Assembly: GCF_025766255.1 (NCBI RefSeq)
Contig: NW_026516733.1
Location: 62,001 to 126,000, forward strand
From: Zychaea mexicana
Taxonomy: Eukaryota; Mucoromycota; Mucoromycetes; Mucorales; Lichtheimiaceae
Length of the DNA stretch: 64,000 bases
Direction: 5' to 3'
Made by a program: the position numbers and the translations under genes. The first letter of the stretch is position 1, and each line of letters begins with the position of its first letter. Under the pieces are notes generated by a model, which was not told the DNA's origin, ran no database searches, and saw nothing but the letters and a program-made list of their open reading frames with translations. Below, piece by piece: positions 46,417 through 59,030 of the stretch.

Positions 46417-48413
46417 ATGCCCAAATCAGCCGAGGGTACCAAAGGCCCAAAACCACGCAAACTTGGACGTCCACGTAAGCCACGCGAATCGAGCACCCAT
46501 CAAAAAACACCTCAATCGCATCCGCAGCAGCAACAACAACGACCAGAAGGAGAACAGCATAGCCGAGTGCAGGACGTCATCCCTCCTCCTCCGCAGCAAC
46601 AGTCGCCTGACGTACAAACTGCTTCATCCGGTATCAGTAATCGCAGCAGTAGCTTTCATACAGAAGATGATCAGCAGCTGCAACAGGCACCAGCATCTTC
46701 TTTCTCATCAATGAAACCACCACCACCAAAAGAAGAAAAGCAAGTTACGACGACGCGTCATCAAGGAGCAGCCACAAGTACTGGTAGTAATTACGAACAT
46801 AGTAAAGATAATCGGCAAGCAAAACAGCACATCGACCCAATCCAACACTTTCTCTTTCATCACGTAATCCTTTCCAAGATCTTCTCCGAATTCAGTCAAA
46901 AGGAATGTATGACTGCCATGTGTGTATCGAAACTTTGGAAGCAACGCATGCCTGCAATTTGCCCGGCAGACTCATGGAAAGTTGTGCAACTGGATGCGGC
47001 AGATCGTGCCTTGGAACGGTTTCTGTTACACTACTGCCTTGGTGCTATTCTCGGTATCAAAGCGGTCATTATCAGAGGATTCCATCGACAGCAAGACCTA
47101 TTTAGCATGCTGCGCATTGTGAGTGAGCGCAACTGCATCGCGGTCGAGTACTATAGTAAGTAATAGGAAACAATATAGACTACGCAAACTATTTGTAATT
47201 TATTAAGAAAACTTTAACGTGCCCATTAGATTTTATCGATTGTACCATTACCGATCCTGCACTGTTTATGGAAGAATATTTTTATCCCATCAGTCAACGT
47301 ACAACCAGAGTGGAGTTCCATAGCCAGAATGGCAAGCTACCGATCCATCTTTTCTTGACTATGTGTCCCAGCCTTGCTGAGCTTATTGTAAATTATGTCA
47401 ATGAGCGACAGGTGGATGCGCTGCAACAGCGGCTGTTGTACCAACCGCCACCACAAATACCAACTACAGCCTGTCAAACGTTACAATTCAACATTGCTGC
47501 TGGATGTAACCTCAGGAGCTTGTGCATCGGCATCCCAGGACCGAGAAGATTAAGTCGCGAATACCAACAACAGCAAGAATACAGACATGGTACTTCTCGC
47601 CGTCGTAGTGAGCATCATATCAATACATGCACCGCCGACGTTTTGGCAGCTGTCATTGACAATTGCCCGCAGCTGAATGACGTTATCTTATCATGTACTG
47701 GTGACAACCTTGCACCAATCGTCATTCAAGCCTTAACTCGACTTTCTGGACTTTCTCTCCTTGCACTCTATTACGATCTCACACCTAACCACTACGACGG
47801 TGCACTCTATGCTTTATTGCAAAGACACGTTGACATGGGCCCTAAACGCAGCTCTCTCAAATGTTTACTCCTCAACGTTGCAGACGATACTATCTTGGAT
47901 TTGGTCGGTCGCATCCTGACGCTGAAATTGATTGATTTGGCGAACGGGTTTCAATTAGCAACCAGACAAGGCATCCTGCGGTTTTCTATGCGGCTGGGAA
48001 GCAGTTTGATCTTGAAAGACTTGATACTCAAAGAGTTCGATCTACGTCCATTCGAGATTCTCAATCATATTGCGCACGCGCCAAATCTGACCAGAATCGA
48101 TATCAGTCATTGCGATGTGGAGCACAGTGGTTATCTCAACTTTCTCAATAAGGCGCAACAGTTGCAGGTGGCAGTGCAGACAATATATTGCGCGCCTCAG
48201 CAGCAAGAAGTGGTCCAATTGATTGACCCCGATACTGGAATTCGCTTGCCTTGTAGGGTGGTGCCTGTGGACCTCCTGTTTGGTGGTTTGGGTATTGTTT
48301 GTGCTCGGAATCCTTTTTTCATCATTGTCGAGCATCAACCTGCCCTTGCTTCTCTCACCACTTTCTCCTCCCCTGAAAATATGACCTCCCCTAGTGCTTT
48401 CTGTCCTCATTGA
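46417..48413 (+). CDS. F-box protein with AT-hook-like N-terminus
   Basis: Two exons (46417-47155 and 47230-48413; intron GT-AG, 74 nt) give 640 residues. The N-terminus holds an AT-hook-like core (KLGRPRKPRES) at about residues 15-25, then Q-rich, P-rich low-complexity sequence. An F-box sits at about 146-185 (HHVILSKIFSEFSQKECM, TAMCVSKLWKQRMP). The remainder has leucine-rich, LRR-like spacing (LAELIVNYV, LRSLCIGIPG, CPQLNDVILSC, LKCLLLNVADDTILDLVG, LTRIDISHCDVE). F-box proteins are the substrate-recognition part of SCF ubiquitin ligases through Skp1. The AT-hook could add DNA binding, though such a short basic motif may be incidental. A dead paralogue lies just downstream. Confidence 0.85.
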
Positions 48414-49264
48414 CATATTGTTCATTCTACTGTTTATAACTAGCTATATTTGTTCGCATTAAATTAAACATTGCTTTCAGTCATCGCTCTCTAGTCACAC
48501 CTCAACAGTACTCTTACTTTTACTTTGATGAATTTGTCGGCATAGGATAGTAGTATCATAGTGTATTCGACTGTATATACCGGCTTCCTACTGCTTTTGC
48601 ATATGATAAAAAAAAAGAATGATGAAGAAAGACGTGTTCTATTTGGTGTGCCTCGAAAAAGATGTATGTTTGACTCTATCTTTGAAGGCATCAATCAACT
48701 TGCTGATGGAGATAAAAATCGCTATCGAAAGCGATACTTTTTTATGATATTTGCTACAGGTACTGTCTTTATATCTATCAGCAAGAGGGAATTAATGACG
48801 TAACACGGTAATGCGATTATATGGCCCTTCAAATTATACGTTCTGAAGCTGCAAGGTATGTAACACAGGATATTTATGTTTTGGAGGAGTGAGAGGGATG
48901 TGATGAGTACATCCCATATGTAGCCTTGATTTGTTGCTTGTACGTCGACGACAAAGCACTGTATAAATGATGGAATGCTAAAAAATACAGATAGTAAGGT
49001 ACTCTGCACATATTAAATCTCCCACATATTCATGATTCCTTTTTCCATGTATCATATGTATTTCCTTTCCTAAAAGCATTTTCCAAAATAACAGCACGCG
49101 CGCGTTATTCTTTTCGTCACTATCTGAAATCAAGATAGAAGTGATACATCCGGCACGCCAGTACAGAGCACCATATAACAACAACAACAGCCACCAGTAG
49201 CTTCTTCGGTTCCAATTGAGTAAGAAGCAATAAGCCGCAAACAATAACATAACAAAATGATTTC

Positions 49265-50553
49265 TTTAATCGCACTCAGATTTTATTCAAATTTATGCTA
49301 TTTATCAGATATTTTCTCGCATCTCGACGATCCAGAGAATTTCTTGACAGCCATGTGTGTATCAAAGCTTTTGGATGAAATGGCCGCTGCTTTGCGTTGA
49401 CGCCTGTAAATCAGTGACATTGGCTGGGTCTAAACACGACGCTTGCACCGCTGCTTGGGTACTCAAGCGGCAACACTGTGTTCTGCGCGATCTTCAACAA
49501 CCCGCCTTTACAAGAATATATGGATTGCTCACACTAATGTTTGAACCGAGGCACTACAGTTCTGTAAGTAATAGTGAACCGATGACAGTATATTTAGTAG
49601 CAAAAGCATCACACGGAAACATGTTTTAGTTGTGATGTTTTGCATGTTTTGTACATATGTAAGATTTGGGACATACAATGTAAACGACGAAGAACAACGA
49701 CGGGGTATTAGACAAAGCTCATCATCATGTACCGCTAAAGAATTGACTGGTAGTCAGTGCTCTCCTTTGAAAAAAATTGGTCTGTCATATTTATACTGAC
49801 GACAATCTGGCGTCCCGCGCGATCAAAATTGCTATTGTGCGCCTGCCTGTACAGCACGATCTTAAGCTGTACTTCTGTATGATGATCATAGAAAAACTCC
49901 CAATCAAAGCGATGGCGGGGCTGCTTTTAAATACTTGCTCGCAACCCATGTTGACTTGTGTTTTTGCGGGTCCTCTGCGACTTTGACCCACAATGTTGCG
50001 GACGATACAGTATAGAGCTCGAATTGATTGGGCACATCGTGACATTGCGGATGAATACTCTTATTGACGACTTTGGAACGGGGTCGTACCGAGGATTCAA
50101 TCAATTTGCTAGTTTTTGGCAGCCGGAAATAATGATCATAATCGTAGAATTGCTGCTCCTGGTGTCCTTAGTATACAAAGTATATCGTTTCGCAAGTTTG
50201 ATCTGCGGCCAATGTCTCACATGAAACGTTTCTCTTGGATGTCAAGTTTGGTTTTGGCGGACGTGTGGAGCTGCGACCTCCACCAGGAAAGCTACGCTAT
50301 TTTCTTAACAATGCCCAAAAGCTCGATATAATTTTTCAACCTTACGGTGACGCTAATAGACTGTCAGGAGACACGCGCTTGACATAGGAGATTTGCAAGC
50401 GGTGCCTGTCGTGAACGATCACGGAAATAGGTTGCCGTATCGGCTTGTTCATTCTACCCGCAAGCTGTCGAAGCAACTGGAAGGCGCTACCCTTACTTTT
50501 GTTGTTAAGCTAGCAAAAGACGCTATTTTAAGTTTCTTTTCGACGTTCGACTA
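49265..50553 (+). pseudogene. Decayed F-box paralogue of the 46,417 gene
   Basis: Scattered fragments in different frames match the upstream F-box protein in order. YLSDIFSHLDDPENFLTAMCVSKLLDEM (about 49,300-49,385; shown in parts) aligns to VILSKIFSEF...TAMCVSKLW. Then THNVADDTVY (about 49,990) aligns to LLNVADDTIL, ISFRKFDLRPMSHMK (about 50,180) aligns to LILKEFDLRPFEIL, and GNRLPYRLVHS (about 50,425) aligns to GIRLPCRVVPV. The frame is broken many times. This is a tandem duplicate that decayed. Confidence 0.75.
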
Positions 50554-50902
50554 ACTTCTGTCGCTCAAAGGAAAATTAATTACTTCTGTCATTTCTTGCT
50601 TAGAGAATCATTCTTATACAGTCAATAAGTAGTGCAAATTCTCGTCGTGTAAAGGTTTTCCCTTCAAAGATAAACACATGTTGCTTTCAAGCTTTTGATT
50701 TGAGAGTTTATAGTATCGATATTGTGAGCTATCATACTATACTTCATGGATACATGCGTTCCTTTATTAACTCTTTCAAGGAGGCTTTGACTAACTGCTA
50801 CACACAGCGCATACGCGGAATTCGAAATATTTAATTGATGGATGATGACCATTGCTGCACATCTCGTCTTTCCCTCTTTCCCTCAATGCCCAAAACTCCA
50901 TT

Positions 50903-53149
50903 ATGGACGACACGTCTTCTGATACCCATATTGTAGAACAGTCCGCGAGTTGGACCATTCGAGCTCGCAATAGCAGCGATCCAAACTCTTCACGACCCTA
51001 CATTTATAGACGTTCTTATTCTGCTCCGGACTCACAACACAACTCTAGCAATAATAGTGCCATAACAACTCCCACGACTGCTACTACACCTGGAGCTGGC
51101 GGCGGCAACGATCCTTTGTTTGAAGCACGTGTTAAAGCATTTGCCAGTCGAGCCAACACACAACGTATACTAAAATACTTGCATGCTAATTCTGTGACCG
51201 AACTTCGACGACGGAATGCCGAGCGCCAAGCACGATTAAAGAAGCAGCAATATGACGAAAGTATTGGCACAGGTGCTGTTACTGCTGGATCTCATCAGCT
51301 ACAACAACAACAACAACAACAACAACAGCAATCGACTGATGACTCCAATAATGCAACATTACAGCAACAACAACCACAACAACCAGCAACGACAGAAGGC
51401 TTGGTCATTTCTAATGAACGAAAACCATGGCAATTCTTAGATTCGTCTACTGAACTTACACCACAAGACCAAAAGGCGTGGCAAGCTAGTATGCGGACCG
51501 ACGTTGTCATGATGTATCCACACCAATGGTTACGACTGGCGAGCATGTTTAGTGTTCAGTCAAAAACACATCGACAACCAAGCTTGCTGGCCCCAGCGGC
51601 AGAGCATGCAGCTAATTTGGATCGTGGAGGACCGGGTGGACATACGGAAAGTTATTTAAAGATACGGGATACCCAGAATCGTAATTATGCACGAGACGCG
51701 TAAGTATTGGATACTGGTAGTAGTAGTAGTAGTGAAAAGAATGGTGATCAGTACGCGAGATGGACAATTTTTATTCAAATTTCGAGCTACGTGTTATTTA
51801 TTAGTGTTGCAGAGGGAGTCAAGCTGATGGAACAAAACCGGTTGAATGACGCGATGGAGCATTACAAGCGGGCATTGGATATGGATCCAAAATATGCAGA
51901 AGCGTGGTTTCGTGTCGCTGAAGGGTAAACTACGACTTTTGCTGCTGCTGTTGTTGTTGTTGCTTGCATGGGGGCACTCTACGATTCAATTTAAAGTATT
52001 GACTCTGGGAAAAAAAATATGTCTATTAGACTTTTGCAACAACGCAAAAAGACAGAGGCAATCGAACAATTGCAACGTGCGCTTCAATACGACCCTAGCC
52101 ACGTCGGTGCCAAAACATTGCTATGCAACGTCAAAAATACATCGTCCTCGTCATCAGGCAAGAAATCATCATCTCGACAACGGCGCGATGTTGTGGATAC
52201 ATTATCTGAAAAAAGTTCTCATCGGGATCGATCCAAGGAAGAAGGACGACGACCCAAACGGCGGCAGGATAGAAAGAGTGATAAAATAAACAAAAGGGAT
52301 GATCGTAGTAGTCGACGACAACAAGGAAGAAATGGACGTGATGATCGACCCAGACGACGACGACGGTCGACATCATCATCATCATCAAAGTCTTCTAAAT
52401 ATGAATCAAGGAGCAGCAGACGACGACGGCGACGGGATACAGACGATGAAGTTGAGGAGGAGAGTCGGGGTACTCATCGTCGTCATCGCAAGCGTCGCGC
52501 TGATGACAGTGATGATGATGCATCCTCAAGACGACGCAAACGGAGCCGTTCTTATAAAAGTGAAAATGAAGATGATGACAGTGGTGGCAGTCGTGAGCGA
52601 AGACATCGACACAAGGAAGAGAAAGGACACACTAGTAGCAGGAGTCGTAGAGATGATGATCGGGGTAGGAGAAGTGGTCAAAGACGGAACGAAGAGGATG
52701 ACAAACACAAGGAGAAGCAGCGATCAAAAGACAAGATGGATGATCAAGACAAAATGGATGTGGAAGTCAGGAAAGAGGATGAGATATTACCAAGCAGTGG
52801 TAAACAAGATGATGGTGCTGAAAAGGAGAGTCGACGACGTGACAGCATGGATGATGACAACAAAAATCGCAACGATGATGATTATCGTGGTCGTCGTCGA
52901 TCCAGGAAAGGTGCACGAGGGAATGAGAGCGAAAGCGACAATAACAAAGACGATGATGATGACAAGAAACGAAGATCACATAAAAGCCGAGACGATAGAT
53001 CGCCACAACCCCAACATCAACGCAGTAACAACAACAACCGTCAACATCGATCATCACGAAACAGATCGCGGTCTCCTCCATCCCCCTCTTCCTCCAGACG
53101 AAAGAGACGACGAAGAGGGTATCGATCATCACGTTCATCACGTCGATAA
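50903..53149 (+). CDS. TPR protein with long Arg/Ser/Asp-rich tail
   Basis: Three exons. Exon 1 starts at ATG 50,903 and ends at about 51,680 or 51,699. Exon 2 is about 51,813-51,924, and exon 3 is 52,030-53,149. The N-terminal half contains DPLFEARVKAFASRANTQ, a poly-Q run, and WLRLASMFSVQSKT. Exons 2-3 encode two TPR units (GVKLMEQNRLNDAMEHYKRA with LDMDPKYAEAWFRVAE, and LLQQRKKTEAIEQLQRALQY with DPSHVGAK). The last about 330 residues are RS/RD/KD dipeptide-rich (RRRRRSTSSSSSK, RNRSRSPPSPSSSRRK), as in splicing-associated factors. The architecture resembles TTC14-type TPR-RS proteins. A role at nuclear speckles or in mRNA processing is inference. The exon 1/exon 2 junction is problematic (see findings). 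Confidence 0.8.
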
Positions 53150-53408
53150 AAACCCCACAATTCCCTCCTCTCCCCTCATTGTTAAAGAGATCAGATAAAA
53201 ATTGTAAAGAACTTTAGATAGAGAGAAAATGAAAACTTTTGATAGTACGGATGATGTTGAGGATCTTTTGTTATTGTTGAGCAAGTCCGTGTTTTCAAAA
53301 GTACCACTAGACTGACGATTCAAAGCGAACAAATGACTCCTGTATCGATCTTTGCTGATTTCGGCTTCGACATCGCATTGGACCATGGTATAGACGATGC
53401 GGAAGCGA

Positions 53409-53772
53409 TCAATCTAGTACACCATCGAATATCTCGTATTGGTCTTTATCTTTAATACTGCTAGGCTGCCAGATCTGGAACGTAATAATTAGTCTATGTG
53501 CTGTGAAGAGAGAGTTCTCAAATTGATGATTATAGTTATTTTCTAATGAAATACACTAGTACTACTGCTTTTCCGTACATGCCGTTGCCATCTTCCTTGC
53601 AAAGATTAAGACGCGCCATATGTCCATGATGATCAGGCATATCATTCATGGAAAAGTTGGTTGATTGCCCAGGCTTATAGAGAGCATGCGGCGAAGGGCT
53701 CTCGAAATACCCGACATTGTCACAGGATACCATGGATGGGTGTTGATATTTTATAGAAACGGCTGCTGCCAT
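53409..53772 (-). CDS. Small two-exon gene, unrecognised (100 aa)
   Basis: Exons 53772-53555 and 53493-53409 join with a canonical intron (GTATTT..CATAG, 61 nt) in frame. The product is 100 residues ending KAVVLV-LIITFQIWQPSSIKD and DQYEIFDGVLD. The middle (GYFESPSPHALYKPGQSTNF, then HHGHMARLNLCKEDGNGMYG) has the feel of a beta-sandwich secreted domain, but no family is recognised and no signal peptide is evident. The true start may lie in another upstream exon. Support is the clean splice and the protein-like continuation after it. Confidence 0.45.
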
Positions 53773-54569
53773 GGTGGTGCATGTAAACGATGCGAATTAC
53801 AAATTTCGTTCATACTATTAGCACCACCGAGAACAGCAAATATGTATACCAGTGAATTTCAGATTTGAGAATGTCTTCATTTTGTGAGTGTGTTGCTAAG
53901 AAGCGCGTGTAAATGTATTATGTGGATGGATGGATGATATAAAACGGCTGGCCCGTCTTATGGACTAGATGTGTCCCCTCTGTACATATCTCGCATTTCC
54001 GATAATAATATATACAGAGAAATCAGGCAGTGGGTGCTGGGAATATTATAACCCTTTCGCTCTCATACATATGTACCCACGCCCCTTCGTCTTTTCTTTT
54101 TGCATGAACGCAGAGTTCTTTGAAAAAAACCCCGAAGGATTCTTAACTCCTGAAGCCACCATTAGCAGGCATGAATAGAATGGCCAACCAAAATCAATTT
54201 TATGATCCGTATATATGGAAAAAATACAACTTAGAAGGTGAAAGGTATTCTTTTGAACGACAGACTGGGGGAGAAGGGATAAAGAGGATATAAAAATCTT
54301 TCATAAGACGCATTATAAAGAGTATAAGTTATATAGCAGAAGGAAGAGAGGTAGTTATGTATGATGGGTGTGTGTGTGTGTGTGTGTGTGTGTGGATAGC
54401 GAAGATGAGATAGATCTAGACAAGTGTAGAAGGGGTGATACAATGATATGATGCGTTTGTGTGTGTTTGCAGTGACCAGCAAATAAAACGAATTGCAAAA
54501 TAAAGAACTAAAAATATACATACGAAAAAGCGAAGAAAATTATAGAATAAAACAATGTAGAATAAAAAC
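53773..54569. other. Intergenic region with a (TG)n microsatellite
   Basis: No supported gene. A pure TG dinucleotide tract occupies about 54,368-54,394. The plus-strand frame 53,969-54,178 lacks support. Confidence 0.55.
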
Positions 54570-57176
54570 TTATACAAATCCACGATAGTATGCTGGCTGC
54601 TGTTGTTGCTGAGGTGGTGGTTGCTGTTGTTGCTGTCCTTTTTCTACAAGGCCATTTCGTGCTGCTTTCAAACGGCCATAGGGCGACACGGCCGTATTAC
54701 CATTTCCCATCATTTGAGAAAACCGGTTCAATAGCGAATTGCTCCGTGCGACTGGTGCAGTTCCATTAGTCGTAGCAGCAGCAGCAGAAGAAGAAGACGA
54801 CGATCCAGTTGCAGCCGTCGAATGTTCGGACGAAATCGATGCACTCCGGTTAAGGTCTGCTGTTGGACGTTTCATTTTGCTACTGACCGAAGCAAAGCGC
54901 TGTGACAAACTTCTTGTCACATCGCCTGTGCTTGCCCTTTTCCATGCCTCATCGACACGACCCCCACTCCTGCGGAACAATTCATCCAACGACTCACGCG
55001 ACTCTCGACGAAACGAATCAAAGCTTTGTCGAGCCATATCGGCGTTGTCCCGTAATCGTTGTACCCGAGTAGAAGACCCGTTGGATGCAATGGAGGATGT
55101 GTCGCTCCAGTCACTGGCAAACAATCCGCTGTTGCGTTTGTCGTAGGCGCCAGGGACAGGTTTGCCGTTGGCAATGGCATCCAGTCGCATTTCTCGTAAT
55201 GAATTGGCTGTTGCGAGCACTACTTGAATATCGTCGATAGGGTAATTCTTGATTCAGGGAAAAAAGGCAAAAAGAAATGAGTAACGCCACTCGGGGAAGC
55301 ATCTCTTTTTGTTATTTACCTGCAGTAACCGAACATTTTCTGCAAAGTCGCCTTTGAGGATGTCTTGTCGAATGCATCTGTCGACGAATCAAAGGTAAAT
55401 AGTGTTAGCTACTCATACGTGATCAAGATAAAGTACGACGATCGATAGAGGGGGAAAACTTACAGCACCATAGCAACAGCAAAATCGAGCAAGAACTCGA
55501 AGCGAGTCTCTGCCAAGCCTTCCTGATTGCCTCTATCAGCCAGGATAGAGTCCCACAACCGAATCACGCTTGGTAAGTCCCATTCCTGCGAACAAAGCAC
55601 GGTGATCCAACGGAACGCATAATACTGCTCCTTGATATCTTTCCGTCGCAGATCCCGCCACAAGGGTTTATCCACCCACGCCAACCGCTGACTCATGCGC
55701 TGCATGGTCGCGTTGATCCCTGTGCTTGCATCCTGATCCAGTGACCGTACGAAATGGTCCCGGACATCCGACATGAGAATTGTAAACACGAAAAACGCAT
55801 CTGCTTCAGCATACGCTTGTGCTTCCAGATCAAAATCGTCCTTGGCAAAGACATAGTAGATGGGTGCCAGTATTTCGTTCATGCCTTGCACATACCCGAC
55901 ACCTGGGTTCAGTTTGGCATAGATGAACAGGATCCGTTCGATCGCTTCCCAGTGATAATCTTGGGTATGGAGGTCGGTCGCATGCGATTGGCGTGCGATT
56001 TCTTCGGGTGTGGCATTGTCTCCTCGCAACAGATTCTCGTTGTTGATATGGGCAATGCGTTTGAACAAGATGCGACGGTTAGTGACAAGCGGACAGATGG
56101 GTTTCAAATTGCGGATGTTGTGGTTGTGTTTCCGTTTGGTTGTTGGGTTTGTACTACTCGTGGGAGGTAAAAGAACCGACGTGGAACTGCCGCCCTTGAA
56201 GGCAGATGAGAACTTTCGGACAATATTCCGTGGTGATGCTGTTGCGTCTGCGTTTGAATGTGTAGAGTGTACTGAGCTTTTGGAATTAGATCGTGATCGA
56301 GTATTGTTACTGTTGTTGTTGTTGTTGTTTGCAGCAGCTGATACTCGAAGCGATTTCTTTGATGCAGTCGAGGAGGATCGTGGTCGACCCATGAACCCAA
56401 ACGAGAACCGGCGTCCTTGCGACGGTCTGTTTTCCGCTGATGATGATGTCGATAATGGGTCTTCGATCGATTGTTCCTCTGTAGCAGGTGGCGGTTGAAT
56501 TTCTTCCGCTCGTGAGAGCGGATTCAAGTGATTGATAGGCACCTGCGCTTGGAAAAAGGCAATATCGGGCAATGTGCGTCGTACGTCCTTGTCAATCTGA
56601 TCCAAGATAGAATTGTCATGAAAATACGAAGCCCACTTTGATCCTCTCTCGTCATTGAGTGGCTAATAACCCAAAAATAGCCTTTTTTCTTTAGTAATTT
56701 ATGCAAAACCCACCCGTGAGACGAAACTTACATGATCACTCGACGGCGGTTCTCCTCCTGGATCCTCCAATAAATCTCGAGCCCAATTCTATATGATGTA
56801 TATATAGTTTAGCACCATGCATGCTATTTTTTCACCTCTCGCTGCATTGTAGTATATGCATAACAACGTACATAATAACTTAGTCGTTGTGAATGCAGCA
56901 CAGTGTTCCACATTCGTTTATCCGGTGGCAAATAACCAAGCAACACTTTCCATGCCGTGGCACGTAGTCCAGACTCGTCGGGTACACCTACATATTATAC
57001 GGTCCGTAAGTATATTACACACACTCTTTTGAATCTTGGGCTTTACCAAAAAAACATGCTTCACGGAAAGATTTAATGTCAATTATCGGTTTCCAGTTGT
57101 TCGTTTCATCGCCATCACTACTTGTAGGCTCTGATCGTAATGTGGTCTCAAAATAATTGATTCTGGATATTATGGA
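54570..57176 (-). CDS. TBC-domain Rab GTPase-activating protein, TBC1D13-like
   Basis: Exons from the 3' end: 54570-55247, 55320-55377, 55464-56662, 56732-56788, 56872-56987, 57047 to about 57,176, all with canonical introns and matching phases. The conserved start SRINYFETTLR, then DIKSFREACFFGVPDESGLR, WKVLLGYLPPDKRMWNTVL, NWARDLL, LNDERGSKWASYF and QIDKDVRRTLPDIAFFQ align with TBC1D13. A 160-residue Ser/Asn-rich insertion follows. Then the TBC core resumes (HWEAIERILFIYAKLNPGVG, YVQGMNEILAPIYYVFA) with the YxQ finger, and DLPSVIRLWDSILADRG. The Arg-finger region (IxxDxxR) is QIDKDVRR. The C-terminal 200 residues are Ser-rich with a final Q/P-rich segment. TBC1D13 acts as a RabGAP. The first coding exon with the start codon is not resolved. 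Confidence 0.9.
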
Positions 57177-59030
57177 GTGTCATCAGCAAGCAAGCAAAAC
57201 TCAATTGCAGGTTCTACCGCCCATTTCCACAGTGATGACAGACACTTTAAGTTCCACACACATTTGCCCTAACCCCATACTCGCCTCCGCGAACTACTTT
57301 AAGTATTAATTGGCCGCTAAAATTACCTTTCTTTATATGTTGAGTCCATCAAGTGAGCGGAGAGAAAAGAGAAAGAGAAAGAGAGGGAGGTAAGTAAGTT
57401 GCTGTGGGAGGAAAGGAAAGAAACAAAGCTCGTATGCAGTGATTTTGCTTTGCGTTTCACCTTGTTTCTTATTTTGGTTCCCGCCTCTCAATTTAATTCT
57501 ACGGGCTAACTTATCGGGTGGCAACAGATCCCCCTCCTCTCATGGTAATACAAGCTTTTTCACTTTATGTGTCTCCAACGAATATATAGTTTAACATACG
57601 CACATAATGGAAGTTAGTTGACAAACAACAGAACGCCTTTCTATTTAATATTAAGTTCTCTGGAGGACGACCCGTGCTAAGATGAGCTTCAATTATGTGT
57701 GGGGACTGAGAGACCTTTATGGTCTCATTGCAACGTCGATCAGCAATAACAACGCATAAAAACGTTCAGTAAAGAAAAGTAGCTCTTGTGAACCTTATTG
57801 GTAAACCTTTTTAGACTACTACAGCTGTACAAAACCAACAATCAATAACGAAATAGGTTCACTCGACTCTTTTTGCAAAGCAAATAGCTTTTGAACGAAC
57901 TTGGTAAGTCTGGAACTGCAGTGAATATCAATGTGAACAAGTTACCTTGCAAGAGAGCATTTGATTGAGCCTGAATGGGAGAAGGGTGCTCAATTCAAGA
58001 TATTGCGTTACTTATTAGTTGCCTGTGCTGGTTAATAAACGCATATCAATTGTATGCAAGACATATCTTACTGCCTGGAATGAGTGATTGCGTGGATTGT
58101 TTTGAGAGTTTGGGGGGGGGGAAAGAGGATGCTTAATTAATCAAGTTTAGGATGAAACATGAAGTTTCCTTTTACGTATGATACTTCTGCTGGACTGAAG
58201 CTGATGTATTTATTCGATTGTCCAAGTGCAGTGTTGATCGTTAGATGGAGGCTACGTTGCCATGGTATTGAAGGCGGGTAATTGAAAAGACGGATTACTC
58301 GCAATAAAGTTCAAAGTCCCTCTTTTGCCCGCCACTTTCCACCTCCGAGTCCATTCGCTTCTAATAGGGCCGGGGGGTGTATGGAGGAGCTGTTACACAT
58401 CCATGAAAAAAAAAACGTGCTTCTCTTATCATTTACTCTAGGTTTTAGGTATTTAAAGAATATCTGTCGCATTCGTTACACTTCTTTGCCACAACCATGA
58501 CTTGGCAAAAAACTACTTCAACACAAACACCAACAAAATTTAACGTCTTCGCGTATCTCAGGAAGTCACCAGCTTATTTAGGAAAGCATGCGCTTCAGAC
58601 ATGTTGTACACGTTGCTCTTTAACGTGTACATGGAATTCAAAAACCATTTTGTTTTGCAACGTCTCCAGCTGCCCTAGCCGACTTGTGGGATGGATATGA
58701 AACCCGCGTGTGGTGTGTGTGTTTGTTCGGAGCTGTTTTGCCACGGTTAGTGAGCCAGTTAGTCAGCCAACCAACCAGCCAGTGTATACGTATACACTTG
58801 GTTCTACGCAATGCGCTCCTCATGACACGTCTGCATAAATTCTCTCGCAATTACATGACTCTCGTTTTCTCTGTTGTCATTGTGAGCGCTTCTATGAAAA
58901 GACCAGCAGAAGATTGTTTTGTTGCCATGACGACGGCTTAGGGACGCCGCGCAGTTGTGTAACGTCAAACACAGAAAGAGAGAAAAGAAAAACTCCTCCT
59001 AATTTGCCTTCTATTATTTCAACGTAAATA
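57177..59030. other. Intergenic region between TBC and SDR genes
   Basis: About 1.85 kb, shared upstream region of the divergent TBC (-) and dehydrogenase (+) genes. It should contain the missing first exon of the TBC gene. A poly-G run (10 G) lies at about 58,113-58,122 and a short repeat of AGCCAGTTAGTCAGCC/AACCAACC type at about 58,750-58,780. Frames at 58,282-58,941 have no support. Confidence 0.5.

Noticed and set aside
52131..53198. Long antisense and alternate-frame ORFs over the TPR-RS gene
   Set aside because: They are by-products of the GAC/CGA/GAT-rich repeats encoding the RS/RD tail. The real frame carries TPR motifs and spliced continuity.
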